From NCBI GenBank assembly GCA_029582155.1, contig CM055899.1:55757853-55821852 (forward strand): a stretch of DNA of 64,000 bases, written 5' to 3'. The notes below the pieces were generated by a model. The model was not told the origin of the DNA and searched no databases. It was given only the letters and a program-made list of their open reading frames with translations. Numbering within the stretch: position 1 is the first letter of the stretch; every line of letters begins with the position of its first letter. Position numbers and translations under genes: made by a program. Origin of the DNA: Panopea generosa (Eukaryota; Mollusca; Bivalvia; Adapedonta; Hiatellidae). Of the stretch, positions 46,101-55,795 are shown piece by piece.

Positions 46101-47340
46101 GATATGTCAATTGGAATATATGTAAGCTTCGACTGTTTCTCAAGGAGAGCATTTATAAACATCCGGGTCTTCACAGAATTACCACTCCCCATATCGACTA
46201 GCATACACGGTATTTTCAGTTGGCCAATCATCTCCTGGATAAAAATGTACGTTAATAATATCGTAGAGTCGGAAACAAGGCCACAAATTAAATACAATTT
46301 AAAACATCCCAAATATACTTTAATAGTGTCATATGTAACTTACTTAACTCTGTGTTCGGGGGGTGACTGTAACATTGACAGCGCTACAGCTGTTAACATA
46401 TATATTTTCTGACAAAGTTTAAATATGAAACGTATTAAAAACGTGTACGACGTTGTCATAACAATAGATAACTGTTTACTTGCAGATTTGCTATCAGAAT
46501 TAAAGTTTGATATTGGCCATTTGTAACATTGTTAAAAATACAGGTCATTGTAGATTTTGTGTTACCAGATTGAAAGTAAAGTTTAGCATAATAGACAGAA
46601 ATATAAGTCATTGTGGATCCGAAGTTACCGCTTCCCTTTCGTAGGTAAAGTATACTCTAGGCAAAAATATAGTTCAGTGCAGACGTATCCTTACACTGCT
46701 GTTAATAAAACTTTATTAGTTATTATAACAAGCTTACCGTTACACTGTTAGAAATTCAGCCCATTCTAGAGCTCACTGTATTGAAAATATAACTTATCAT
46801 TAACAAAAATAACTCATTGGAAATGCACTGTTACCCTGCCGAAGTAAAGCTTACCATTGACGACAGAGAAAGAACTCATTGAAAACTGACTGTTTCTCTG
46901 TCAGAAGTAACACTCATCACAGACAGAAAAAAAACAGTTTATTGCTTACACATCGTTATGTTGTCTGAACAAATGATTATTAAAGGCGCTGTGCCAAATT
47001 GTAAAAAAATAAAGAAACGACAACAAATAACAAAATAAAAACAACTTACATACCTTGCATGCATACCGTTGCAATATGCGTAGTAAAACTTATTGAACAC
47101 TTTCCGTTACTCTTTCGGAAACAATGTTTATTCAACAGTTATATTGCCGATAATAAAGCTTAGACTTACCGTAACATTGTCGGAAATGCAGCTTATTTCA
47201 GATTTATGAAAGTAGTACACGTCACTCTCTGCTAGACATCGGTCATTGAAACTGGACCCAATCTTGTCATAACGATACCATATAGGTAGATACTTTGGGC
47301 TGGATTGTAGTCCTTGAATGAGTTCCAACTTTGTGTCCAT
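36979..47340 (-). CDS. EgtD-like histidine-type SAM methyltransferase, seven exons found
   Basis: Exons from 47340 down to 36979 join in phase into a protein of the Methyltransf_33 (EgtD/Egt1 methyltransferase) family. That family trimethylates the amino group of histidine to hercynine in ergothioneine synthesis. Landmarks in order: LPIWYRYDKIGSSFND; DMGSGNSVKTRMF (glycine-rich SAM loop); YIPIDISSDYL (acidic SAM residue); KPIAGDYY; PKLIIWLSG; LLISFDVTQDKEQ; AGYNGSQG; LCRLNRDFG; and the C-terminal LKKGEYINLYEG and AGLKQPNIWIS. About 287 residues are visible. EgtD proteins are near 320, and about 25 residues expected between exons 6 and 8 were not found. No EgtB-like sulfoxide synthase is fused or nearby. 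Substrate is unproven. A mariner relic lies inside the gene. Confidence 0.85.
37164..39008 (-). other. EgtD-like intron region with mariner relic; one exon expected but not found
   Basis: Between exons 6 and the last exon the family normally has about 25 more residues (the RIEMHLVS-type segment). I could not identify that exon. Mariner sequence occupies 37904-38560. An open frame on the - strand runs from 39008 to 38730 but its residues do not match the methyltransferase family. Confidence 0.45.
37904..38560 (-). pseudogene. Decayed mariner transposase in the methyltransferase gene
   Basis: The - strand carries, from 38550 downwards, VYFRGREFLGLKSEAF, then ICRCVAKF, QLKDVGRPVN and YTVRDLALMTNLSLGR (the N-terminal HTH part of mariner). 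After a gap come FENIVMGDETWVLYNESKRK (first catalytic D in GDETW), NRIW, and KKVLYAICFHSNDIA. A C13 run in the element, in-frame stops and a missing middle segment show it is inactive. Only part of a roughly 340-residue transposase remains; the third catalytic D region and terminal repeats were not found. Confidence 0.85.
39009..39103 (-). CDS. EgtD-like gene exon 6
   Basis: Acceptor TTTATTTCAG; the likely donor is ACTAAG|GTGGTG. It encodes DLHYHLYINALCRLNRDFGS, then NINLDQFELETK, matching the FNxNLLxRINRELGxxFDLDxF stretch. The frame stays open well past the donor, but the residues there do not match the family, so the 3' border is the less certain one. Confidence 0.85.
39533..39805 (+). 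mobile_element. tRNA-derived SINE, family B, full-length-looking
   Basis: GGCCCGGTAAGCTGAATCGGTAGC carries box A and GTGAGTTCAATTCC box B. Then AAAGTCTCTATGATGACTG, ACTTGTGGAGATGGGTGTGC, GATCGTCTGTTTGTCCGTC and CGATGGCATAAA lead to an A-rich end. Shared body with 27285-27460. Confidence 0.85.
39806..40530. other. EgtD-like intron, nothing recognised
   Basis: AT-rich intron between exons 5 and 6; overlapping short open stretches on both strands at 40244-40505 are without similarity. Confidence 0.4.
40531..40606 (-). mobile_element. tRNA-Arg(TCT)-like SINE head or pseudo-tRNA
   Basis: On the - strand GCCCCATTAGTTCAGTCGG, TAGAGCA, a loop CTTCTAG (anticodon TCT) and GGTTCAATTCC are in tRNA order. 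The acceptor ends pair at only four or five positions, so a working tRNA is unlikely. Confidence 0.6.
40607..42029. other. EgtD-like intron, nothing recognised
   Basis: About 1.4 kb of AT-rich intron sequence without repeats or coding similarity that I can identify. Confidence 0.4.
42030..42107 (-). CDS. EgtD-like gene exon 5
   Basis: Acceptor TTCCGCAG, donor CACAGG|GTAAGT. It reads DNDNLLISFDVTQDKEQSLA and GYNGSQG, equivalent to DxLLxGxDLxKDxxxLxxAYxDxxG in EgtD. The fit in length (26 codons) and phase is exact. Confidence 0.93.
42320..42505. mobile_element. Dispersed repeat R, copy 3, diverged
   Basis: CAGTCAATTCTTTCTGAAAC, GCTTAATACAGGTGAATTTG and GATGTTTAAGACAATAATCTG are recognisable R blocks. 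It lies in the intron between exons 4 and 5. Confidence 0.5.
42804..42907 (-). CDS. EgtD-like gene exon 4
   Basis: Acceptor TTTTATTAG, donor ATGACAG|GTGAGG. It encodes QIPGPKLIIWLSGIYVLPF and KGPVDILQCLHQTMTG. The PKLIxWLGS-IGNLP strand-turn of the family is present, but here GIYVLP replaces the usual G(S/T)xGN string, so the conserved asparagine of the substrate loop is not obvious. Phase matches both neighbours. Confidence 0.88.
42988..43640. repeat. Dispersed repeat with about 160-bp internal tandem units
   Basis: Starts with AGCTCGACTTTTAGCAGAAT and a CGCCCCGGCGCCGATG segment, of a type I recall as common in bivalve DNA. ATCAGGTAAGATATC, AATGGAACTTCACATGTG and TGCATTTTGGCA then recur about 160 bp apart, with a third degraded unit. 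Confidence 0.7.
43641..44251. other. EgtD-like intron, nothing recognised
   Basis: AT-rich sequence between the 160-bp repeat and the AATC microsatellite. Confidence 0.4.
44252..44340 (+). repeat. AATC microsatellite
   Basis: Interrupted AATC repeat, purest at about 44297-44320. Confidence 0.9.
44357..44459 (-). CDS. EgtD-like gene exon 3
   Basis: Acceptor CTCTTATAG, donor CTAAG|GTGTAT. It completes GAT (D) and reads DYLAETSDALSKLYGERLDV, then KPIAGDYYNGIIKL. This is the segment after IDISS in EgtD proteins, and the AGDY string marks the next SAM contact strand. Leaves two bases (AG). Confidence 0.92.
44460..46095. other. EgtD-like intron, nothing recognised
   Basis: About 1.6 kb of intron between exons 2 and 3. 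Open stretches on both strands near 45846-46047 have no similarity. Confidence 0.4.
46096..46234 (-). CDS. EgtD-like gene exon 2: SAM-binding loop
   Basis: Acceptor TTTATCCAG, donor TCATCAG|GTCAGA (a weaker donor). It encodes EMIGQLKIPCMLVDMGSGNS, then VKTRMFINALLEKQ and YIPIDISS. GSGxSxKTR is the SAM-binding glycine loop, and the D in IPIDIS takes the ribose-binding acidic position. Leaves one base for exon 3. Confidence 0.93.
46540..47169 (-). repeat. Degenerate repeats resembling the end of exon 1
   Basis: Intron 1 contains several loose copies of a roughly 60-bp pattern. The clearest (about 46734-46765) aligns with the exon 1 border: 23 of 28 positions by eye, including the ACGGTAAG donor string. 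Other weaker copies are near 46670, 46850 and 46910. Confidence 0.6.
47170..47340 (-). CDS. EgtD-like gene exon 1
   Basis: The ATG at 47340 opens 57 codons ending at donor TTACG|GTAAGT. It reads MDTKLELIQGLQSSPKYLPI, then WYRYDKIGSSF and a run ending NVT. PKxLPxxYxYDxxGSxLF is the N-terminal signature of EgtD-type enzymes (the Y and D near the histidine site). An acceptor-like CCTTAG lies two bases before the ATG, so a non-coding upstream exon is likely. Confidence 0.88.
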
Positions 47341-48890
47341 TGCTAAGGTTATAGGTCTGTATCTGGCTGAACTATATTTAACATACGTTAATTATATTCC
47401 TAAACGACTATTAGATACACATTAAGTCTAATGAAATAAATCCTTAAAGTCAAATAAACAAGGGTTTCAGCAAAACTTTATTTTTAAATGGTTCGACGAG
47501 CAGAATGAACAATAATTATTAATATATATTCAAATCCATGCTGATATAATACTTGTTAATATATTATGTTTCACTATAATAGTTAGAAGGATACAGGTAG
47601 CTTTTTCAAGAAGAAAGCATAATGATTAGGCTTAAGTATTTATGTATTGCAGTGCTCTTTCATCTTAGCATATAAAGAGACGTGCTACAAGACATATACA
47701 TCGTTATAAAAAGGAGCTTCAAACGAGGCAACGTAAATAACTCTCAGGTCAATTGTCATTTTCCGAGGATAAATCGTTTTAACCGCTAAAAGGTAGATAC
47801 ATGTAGTTGTTTTATTTTATTGAATAACAATAAAAAATGGTAAGTCAAGAAGTCGTATTACATACAAATGTATTAGAAGTTTTTCACCTCAATCCATTCA
47901 TACTTTCGCTGCGTTTTTTAACAGAGGTTTGAAAAGCATATTTTTTTTTTTCGTAGCCGTTGTATGCCTGTTCTCAACTAACAACTTCAACTATTAATGT
48001 AACATTCCTAACCTTCATATATTCTCCGACTTAAAATATTCAAAGTACAATGTTACTAGTATTTTGCTACATACTGGATCCGCTCTTGATAAAAATAACA
48101 TCATCAACACCAATACGTATACAACCTGACGTCATTATATCAACATATCAGATGTGGGAAATGGTCTTATTGTATTTTAGCGTTAAAAAAGTGGTACGTC
48201 AGTGTCAGTTTTAATTTACGGAATATAATAAACATTGTAACTGTTGTTTTATCGAGTAGAGCAAATGGAGTTTGAATGGACTATCAGCATGAAAACGGAA
48301 GAACGTTTCGTTTGAACTATTGACTCGGTAACCGGATGAAACCGGTTTCGACAGAATAATTGCTGACTAGTTTATTTTTGAAGGAATAAGTGATCAATAG
48401 ATTTTTTTTAATTTGGCCCGATTAGTTCGGGTTTCAACCAATCATATTGAAGCATTCATGTTGATATATAATAATTGCATACATGTAATACTATTTTTAT
48501 AAATAACATGACACATATATTCTATATTAAAGTATTAGCTAATATTCATTATAATGACTGGTAATTAACATTACATAGTATTGCTGTTAACGAGAGATGA
48601 ATGAAACTTAAATACGTGTATTCATATTCTCAACTACAGATATGAACCGTAGTACATTTGATACAAAGTATTTTCAATAAAATACAAAACACATATCTTT
48701 ATCTATATCTACTTAATACCTCATATGATGCTAGAATGTCAAACTTATTTTACCCCAACACTACGCTACGGGTACGAACAGCATTTACGCAGAGTATAAT
48801 CAGGGTAACTTGACAGTAAAGCGAGCATCGGATAATACTTCAGGCAGATTATAATGGAAACTGCCCCCAGGGGGTTCTCACGATAAATAA
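47341..48890. other. Upstream flank of the EgtD-like gene, nothing recognised
   Basis: AT-rich sequence upstream of exon 1; promoter not identifiable by eye. Confidence 0.4.
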
Positions 48891-48952
48891 TGGATACACG
48901 CGGAGAGGCATGTATCCAAGGAGATACACGCGGAGAGGCATGTATCCAAGGA
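48891..48952. repeat. 30-bp direct duplication, each copy a hairpin
   Basis: GATACACGCGGAGAGGCATG, then TATCCAAGGA, occurs twice in tandem. Each copy can fold as GGATACA/TGTATCC around a GC-rich loop. Confidence 0.88.
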
Positions 48953-51040
48953 ACGAGCGAACCTTAAGGATCCAATACGTTTGACATGTCAAGTAAATGT
49001 GACACTAGAAATCTGTGAATTACATGTATGTCCACTAATAGGTTTTAGTACTTATACTTTTCCTTAAAATATTCTAATGCATTTTTTTTCGGAATATCGT
49101 TTTTATATTCATGACTAAATAGGAATACGTAAAAGTTATTAAAAGAGAAATCACTGACAAGACGGAATGTGACCTCTATTATTTCAGACAACGGATACGC
49201 AGACACAAGCGTATCTTAATTCCGTAAAAGGTACGATTTGGGCGTAGATGGTTATGTGATACAATGAATCCATTATCTTGTATTAAATCAACGTGACGAT
49301 ACATTTAATGACCAATACACCAACGCTAGATGTTTTGGAAAAGAACATACGTAATGTACATATGTAGGGAATATATTTGATAATACTATATTATACGCTT
49401 GTAATATATATATATCAGTGGAATGCGAATGTTCACCAGCTGTAACGGGCGATAACAATCGAATGAATATAAACACAAGAAGCAATTCCGAGAATGGATA
49501 CTTTTGGAAGGCACTTATAATTGATATACGATAATATACAGTATGTTCAACAATGTGTTATACTTACATCTTAAGCGATACTATCTCATACGGTTGCAGC
49601 GTTACTGATAACGAATATACTGGCGTAATGTTGATATATAATACATTGTAATACCAATTACAAAATTTGGTTGCAATACGAAATACTGAATGTATTTTTG
49701 TACTTGTTAATGCAATTCAATTTCAATTTGAAATTCACTCAAGCCACCTTTGTACTTGTTAATGCCATTCAATTTTGATTTGAAATTCACTCAAGCCACC
49801 ATGCGGTGTTATCTTTAGAATACAGTTTTTAAAAAAGAGACTCGCAATACAATGTCAAAATTTATATTTGTGTTCAATCGCCAGGTTATTACAATACTTT
49901 TAGTAAGGTTAACCTATCTCATATGATAGGAACAGTTTTGTTTTTATACCTTTATGAATGCATTTAAGTTAAGTGAGTACTTTGATTATTTGCTTTATGG
50001 TGCAGATGTATCTTAATAAAGACATTATGCAATGTTAAATTATTTGTGATAAGCAAATATATAAATTTCGTTGTAATAAATACTTAAATACAATCTCTAG
50101 CTTATATAAATATCATTGAACTATACATTACAGAAAAAAACAAGCACTGATCTCCTCTCCTCCTCGCAGTGTACGTGTTAGTAGTTAGTTAGATTAGACT
50201 GCACAGGTTGTATAAATCGTTACCGGTAAATATTAGACGATCTGCTCACTAATATCCGGAATCCACTTTGTACCGGTATGAAAAGGGTGACCCTAGTCAG
50301 ACCTCAATTTGGTGAGCATACTTATACGCTATAGTGTCGTTTTGTCGTATATTGAATATAATGAAATGAAGATCGAATCTGCAAAAGTTTATAATTTTTT
50401 CCGGGACAAAATATATCACCCTTTCTTTAGCCTTTATCTTTCTTACATTATAGTCCATTTAACAGCATCGGTTTGTAAAAATGTGAGGTCCTGCGCTAGA
50501 ACACATTTAGAAAATAGCAGATCTTCCTTTTGGACGTCAGTGGCATACATTAAACACATACATCGACGACATGTTAACACTCATAAACTTCTAAATACAT
50601 TCTGATAATGTTAAACTATGCGTACATATGTACATATCGACAACGACGACAGAGATAGCATAATATATTTTGATTCGTTCTTTAAGTATCATTAAATGTA
50701 ATTGCCAGCCATGATAAATGATGACTATTAAACCAAATATATAAACATTTATCTTAGAACTATAAAAAAAGATTATACTTATTACTTATGTTATTTATTC
50801 AAAAACTTAAATATATGCAATTTGAAATATTTTACGACTTTATTGTATTTTACTGTAGCTACTCTTTATGAGTCACTTTTTGATCGGTATGATTTTAGCT
50901 CATATATTTGAAACAATTTTAACTATATAAAAATGTATTCCAATACACATAACGACAAAGGCAAATATGACTTCCCATTAATTTGTAAAAAAATAACTTA
51001 ATAATAGTATATAGGAAAACTATGTCTTACCTGCTTAATT
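48953..51040. other. Intergenic, one short duplication
   Basis: Mostly AT-rich. The 52-bp duplication at 49697-49800 is the only repeat seen. Open stretches (49288-49485, 50309-50605) are unsupported. A GTAAGT donor-like site on the - strand near 49565 has no exon context. Confidence 0.4.
49697..49800 (+). repeat. 52-bp direct duplication
   Basis: TTTGTACTTGTTAATGC, then ATTTGAAATTCACTCAAGCC, is present twice at 52-bp spacing with a few changes. Confidence 0.9.
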
Positions 51041-51110
51041 CAGTTCCGTAAAAAATCCAGCACCGAGTAAAGCTGAAAAGTCTAGATACACTGTCTATGT
51101 ACAAACGCTA
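51031..51110 (-). other. Possible non-coding first exon of the EgtD-like gene
   Basis: On the - strand a strong donor (TTAAGCAG|GTAAGACA) stands alone at 51031, upstream of the ATG exon, which has an acceptor-like CCTTAG just before it. The left limit given is arbitrary. No transcript support. Confidence 0.2.
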
Positions 51111-51849
51111 CGGTATATGCGTTTTAACTACATACAACTATCATAACGTGTAAATGAGGTTTGATGAAAAGCGTGCCCGAGATAATTGATTACAGATTTG
51201 TAGAGATTTGTGGTTGAATAACCCTAGTGTAACATGCCCCTTTGCACTCTATTCTTATTCGTTTCTCATAAATACATTCTGGGGATTAGAATTCATTCTG
51301 TGTGTAAGATTACTTGTTTATGTGCAAAATACGATAAACTACACATGCTTTTTGTATGGAGCCTATCATTAGAATGATAAGCAAATGATAAGCAAAAGAG
51401 CCAAATCGGTCCATAGGGAATACATTGACTATACTTTTTTATAAATCAAGAGCCAAAAAGCTATTAATGGAGTAGTGCTGTTTTACATGTTATAAACTTT
51501 ATTTTGTTATTAAGTAACTATTATGCAAGTTTGGTCAAGAGTTGATTATAAATACATGTGCAAGAGTACAAATAAATTCGAAACCTGATTATCCTTTTTT
51601 GCAAACTCAAGGATTTGTTAATTATATTATTGATAAAAATCTACAGTTGTATATTAAGTTTTACAAGATATCAAGCGAAAATGCAGGTGCTAGAGAAATC
51701 CCTTTAACATATAAGACAATTTTTCATAAGTCAATAGACATAACTCTGACATTAATTATCCGATTAAGCAAGTTTAGGAACTCATTAAGCAAATCATAGT
51801 TTATATTACTACTGCGTTCTGAAATTCAAATGAAAGATGCGATTGCAAG

Positions 51850-52270
51850 AGTAAACGCTAGAACGAGATTTTCTTTACGATTCAAGAGTAACAACTCCTA
51901 CATAACTCTTCGGTTCCGGCAGTTCAAGAATAATTTGTGTCAGATATCATGGTTATATAAAAAACGTATACGTTTGTTGAATAGCAAATGGTATACATAG
52001 TGTCAGAGTGCACAACATCATGTTAAATAGTGCATATTTGTTGTATTAAGGGCCACAACTCTTACATGTAGTGAATTATTTGGCCAGTTCAAGAACTTGT
52101 CAGAGACATTATGGTTATGTTTAACTGTTTTGTACGTTTGGGAAGTCAAAGAATGCAGATGCTTAATTGCATACAACTTTAACAGTGAACCGACGGAAAA
52201 CACACTGCGTATGGAAAAAGGACACATGGCAATTAAAATCGCTCATCGCGAGCTTTGCTCAGGTGAGTTA
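51850..52270. mobile_element. Bivalve-type dispersed repeat, partly duplicated
   Basis: GGGCCACAACTCTTACATGT, CAGTTCAAGAACTTGTCAGAG and, at the right end, CTCATCGCGAGCTTTGCTCA with GGTGAGTTAAA. The reverse complement of that end has the TTAACTCACCTGAGCA form I recall as very common in bivalve genomes. A diverged copy of the CAGTTCAAGAA block precedes it near 51921. Confidence 0.55.
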
Positions 52271-53270
52271 AAGTGATTCTTATATCTATCAAGTTGAACG
52301 TGTTTATATATTTCCATCGGCTATGATCGGCCATTTCCATCACAGCAGTATATAAACATAGTTAGTACATAGAATATTCATTTGTAAAATACATGTACAT
52401 ACATGTACATAATAGTAAAAGAAGAATAAGGAGCCATCATTTAAAAACGGTCAATAACAGAACGGCCATTACATATGGAGCGTAAACCTATTTGATGGGT
52501 ACATCCAACTTTATAAAGCTTTTAACAAACATGTATAAATATGTTATTTTCGTAGTTTACATTGTTAAAAGAACAACAATACATCAAAATTAAAATACTA
52601 GTGTTACAGTATAAAATGCTTACAGTAATATTACAACGCCGTATTCGTGTTTACTATTATTAGTATCCAGGATCGTTAAAACAATTCACTACAACTCTTT
52701 CTACGAAGAGCTAATACAGTTTAACTGTATAATAATCCTACTCAAGATGTTCCCATTAACTCATTAAGCACTGAAATTGCTTATCTATCAGATTTATCAT
52801 GCGGCATCCTCGGGTTAACAGTCGTATTATTACAGTCGTATTATTAACAGTCACATTATTTGCAATTATTGTGGTTGTACTGTTGAAGTGTATAGTGCTG
52901 ATGATGAGACACAATAAACACTTGGATTCTGATAAATGAAACAATCTTTAGAAGTTCGTTATTTTTTCTATTACATTGCAGTTAGACTGTTAGACCGGTA
53001 ACTCAATATTCCGGGTATCCGAACATAACTATTTTGTAGAATATATTATTAAAAACATCGTGTGCAATGGTATTCTATCATGGAGTTGGATTTCCGACCT
53101 GCACACTTCGAAAGCTTCATCATGGCCAATTTCACGCACATTACATGGTAATTAATTAAAATCAGATAAAAATCAACAAAAACAAATAAATGAGATATAA
53201 CAGGGAATATCTATACCCCGATATCCTTGATGTTTGGCTTACCGTACATGTGTTCGTTTTGGCAGTTTTA
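52271..53270. other. Intergenic, nothing recognised
   Basis: AT-rich DNA before the 44-bp array; no feature identified. Confidence 0.4.
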
Positions 53271-54230
53271 TGATAATATTACGACTTTGGCATCGTGTTA
53301 TTGCTATTTCGTCATCGTGCCTTCGCTCCTTCGCTACCGTGTTATTGCTATTTCATCATCGTGCCTTCTCTCCATCACTACCGTGTTATTGATATTTCGT
53401 CATCTTGTCTTCGCCCCACCACTATCGTGTTATTGCTATTTCGTCATCGTGCCTTCGCTTCATCACTACCGTGTTATCGTTATTTCGTCATCGTGCCTTA
53501 GCTTCATCACTACAGTGTTATCGCTATTTCGTCATCGTGCCTTCGCTCCATCACTATCGTGTTATTGCTATTTCATCATCGTGTCTTCGCTCCATCACCA
53601 TCGTGTTATCGTTATTTCGTCATCGTGCCTTCGCTCCATCACCATCGTGTTATTGCTATTTCGTCATCGTGCCTTCGCTTCATCACTACTGTGTTATCGT
53701 AATTTCGTCATCGTGCCTTCGCTCCATCACTATCGTGTTATTGCTGTTTCGTCATCGTGCCTTCGCTCCATCACTATCGTGTTATTGCTATTTCATCATC
53801 GTGCCTTCGCTCCATCACTATCGTGTTATTTCTATTTCGTAATCGGGCCTTCCCTCCATCACTATCGTGTCATTGCTTTTTCGTCATCGTTTCTTCGCTT
53901 CATCACCATCGTGTTATTGCTATTTCGTAATCGGGCCCTCGCTTCATCACTATCGTGTTATTGCTATTTCATCATCGTGCCTTCGCTCCATCACTATCGT
54001 GTTATTGCTATTTTATCATCGTGCCTTCGCTCCATCACTATCGTGTTATTGCTATTTCGTAATCGGGCCTTCGCTTCATGACTATCGTGTTTTTGTTATT
54101 TAGTCATCGTGCCTTCGCTCCATCACCATCGTGTTATCGCTGTTTCGTCATCGTGCCTTCGCTCCATCACTATTGTGTCCTTGATTCACTAATATCCTGG
54201 CTTTGCTCCATCACCATTGCAATCGTATTG
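53270..54230 (+). repeat. 44-bp minisatellite, about 21 copies, open in all three + frames
   Basis: Unit: GTGTTATTGCTATTTCGTCA, TCGTGCCTTCGCTCCATCAC, TATC. Copy changes are mostly single bases; the last copies decay near 54180-54230. Because 44 is not a multiple of 3 and the unit lacks stops in any + frame, each frame reads through and cycles the same 44-residue peptide. This gives 284, 145, 78 and 68 residue open stretches. No signal, no splice sites and no sequence beyond the array support a protein. Confidence 0.92.
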
Positions 54231-54701
54231 TCATGGCGTCGCTAATTCCTGACGACAAAGTATTAGCACGATAGCGCTCATGAACATCGCAGAAAGGGGA
54301 GTTAACGTCTGGATGAGCGAGACTATTATGTAGTCTGTGGCACTAATTTGTGATGTCTTTCAACAGTTTAAATGCTAAATTTATAGAAGGTGCACGTTGC
54401 ATTTTATAATATTAATTTTGACACTGGCTCCTTTAAAAGGACTTTTGCAAAACATAACCTTGTAAATTTGTTTTGTTTGTTTGAATAAGTATCGTCATGT
54501 TATGCCACCAAGAGATAACAGACGCTTATTTAGCCTAAACATTCCTGGGATCCTGGGAGGCAAACCAATACTCTTACACATCGGAAATAACTTTAGCTTA
54601 AAATGTTCCCACTTGAATCAGGGGTAAGAGACGAATTGCAATGAGACAATGTCGTGAATCAATTATCATAGAAAATGTGTTAGGCTTAACAAGTAAAAAG
54701 A
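54231..54701. other. Intergenic, nothing recognised
   Basis: No repeat or coding feature seen between the 44-bp array and the MITE. Confidence 0.4.
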
Positions 54702-54958
54702 CCTGGACTGGAATTCACCAACAGTTCTTAAGAATATTCTTAGACTTGAACTCAAGAATGAATTTTGAAAAATACACTGAGAGACCATATTCTGAGACCA
54801 AAATTTGCAAGCATGTAGATACATATAGTATATAGCCAAATAAACACTCACAATTATTCTATATCTCATGATAAACTAGACACCTGAGGTGATAATTTGG
54901 ATTTTCAAGTTCAAGTCTAAGACTTTTCTCAAGAATGGTTGGTGAATACGACCCCAGG
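54702..54958. mobile_element. MITE, about 257 bp, about 50-bp terminal inverted repeats
   Basis: The left end CCTGGACTGGAATTCACCAA, followed by TTCTTAAGAATATTCTTAGA, mirrors the right end, whose reverse complement reads CCTGGGGTCGTATTCACCAA and so on through CTTAGACTTGAACTTG. Ends match at roughly three quarters of positions. The GTATTCACCAA-type end resembles Harbinger-derived MITEs, and a Harbinger element starts 550 bp to the right, but the ends are not identical to it. Confidence 0.8.
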
Positions 54959-55795
54959 ATGTTAAAGTATGCACGGCAAAATTACCGAGATCAATAATTA
55001 AGAAAGTATTACATGCCGTTTTAATAAGAATGTTAACAAAAGCATATAATTGTCTTTTGAATCCGTGTTGTGGGGTTCGTCAGAAGCTCTTTATATTTGA
55101 TTATATTTAATTGTTGGTAGAAATAACGTGATATGTATTTTCTACATCAGCAGATAAATAAGTAGTTCAGACGAGACTCTCACATCTTAGAGCCTAACCC
55201 CTCAATCCAAAACTACCAAAGTCGACTCTTAGTCCTAGAATTATTCTAACTGCCTCTCCAATCCAAACTGAAACTAAGACCTAACTGTCCGCTTATCAGA
55301 TGATAAACGCAGAGGAGCAGAATGAAACTTTATTTGAATTACTTTGCAATTAAAGGACAAAGATCGTCTCATTGTCAACTGTCTGTTTGTTTTGAATGGT
55401 AGGATTTGATTTCCACGACCCAGACTTATACGACCTAAACTCTGTTTTTTTGTTTTATAGTCACTCATCAATTGATTGATATCATTAGTTTAATAATGTA
55501 ATATTTAAGGCCCCGGTTTCACTAAACTTCTTAAGTTGAGTATTTCCTCAAACTCAAAGTTCCATTCAACTGAGATTTCTCCAGTTTTCTGTTTCACAAA
55601 ATTTCTCAACTCGGATTTGAGGATCCTCAACTGAGTGAAATATTTGAGATATGTTATTAAAATTGCAAGCGGCCTAAACGCGAAGTTTTCAACGCGGAGG
55701 TACGAAAATCGATGTTTTGTTGACAGCTCGCGCAATTTCCCGGTAAGTTTCACTGTAAAATTGTCGTTTGGTGTTTTTTATTGTTGTAAATCAAC

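Noticed and set aside
53227-54103. Open reading frames of up to 284 residues on + as a protein gene
   Set aside because: They lie entirely within the 44-bp array, exist in all three frames and have no sequence beyond the repeat.
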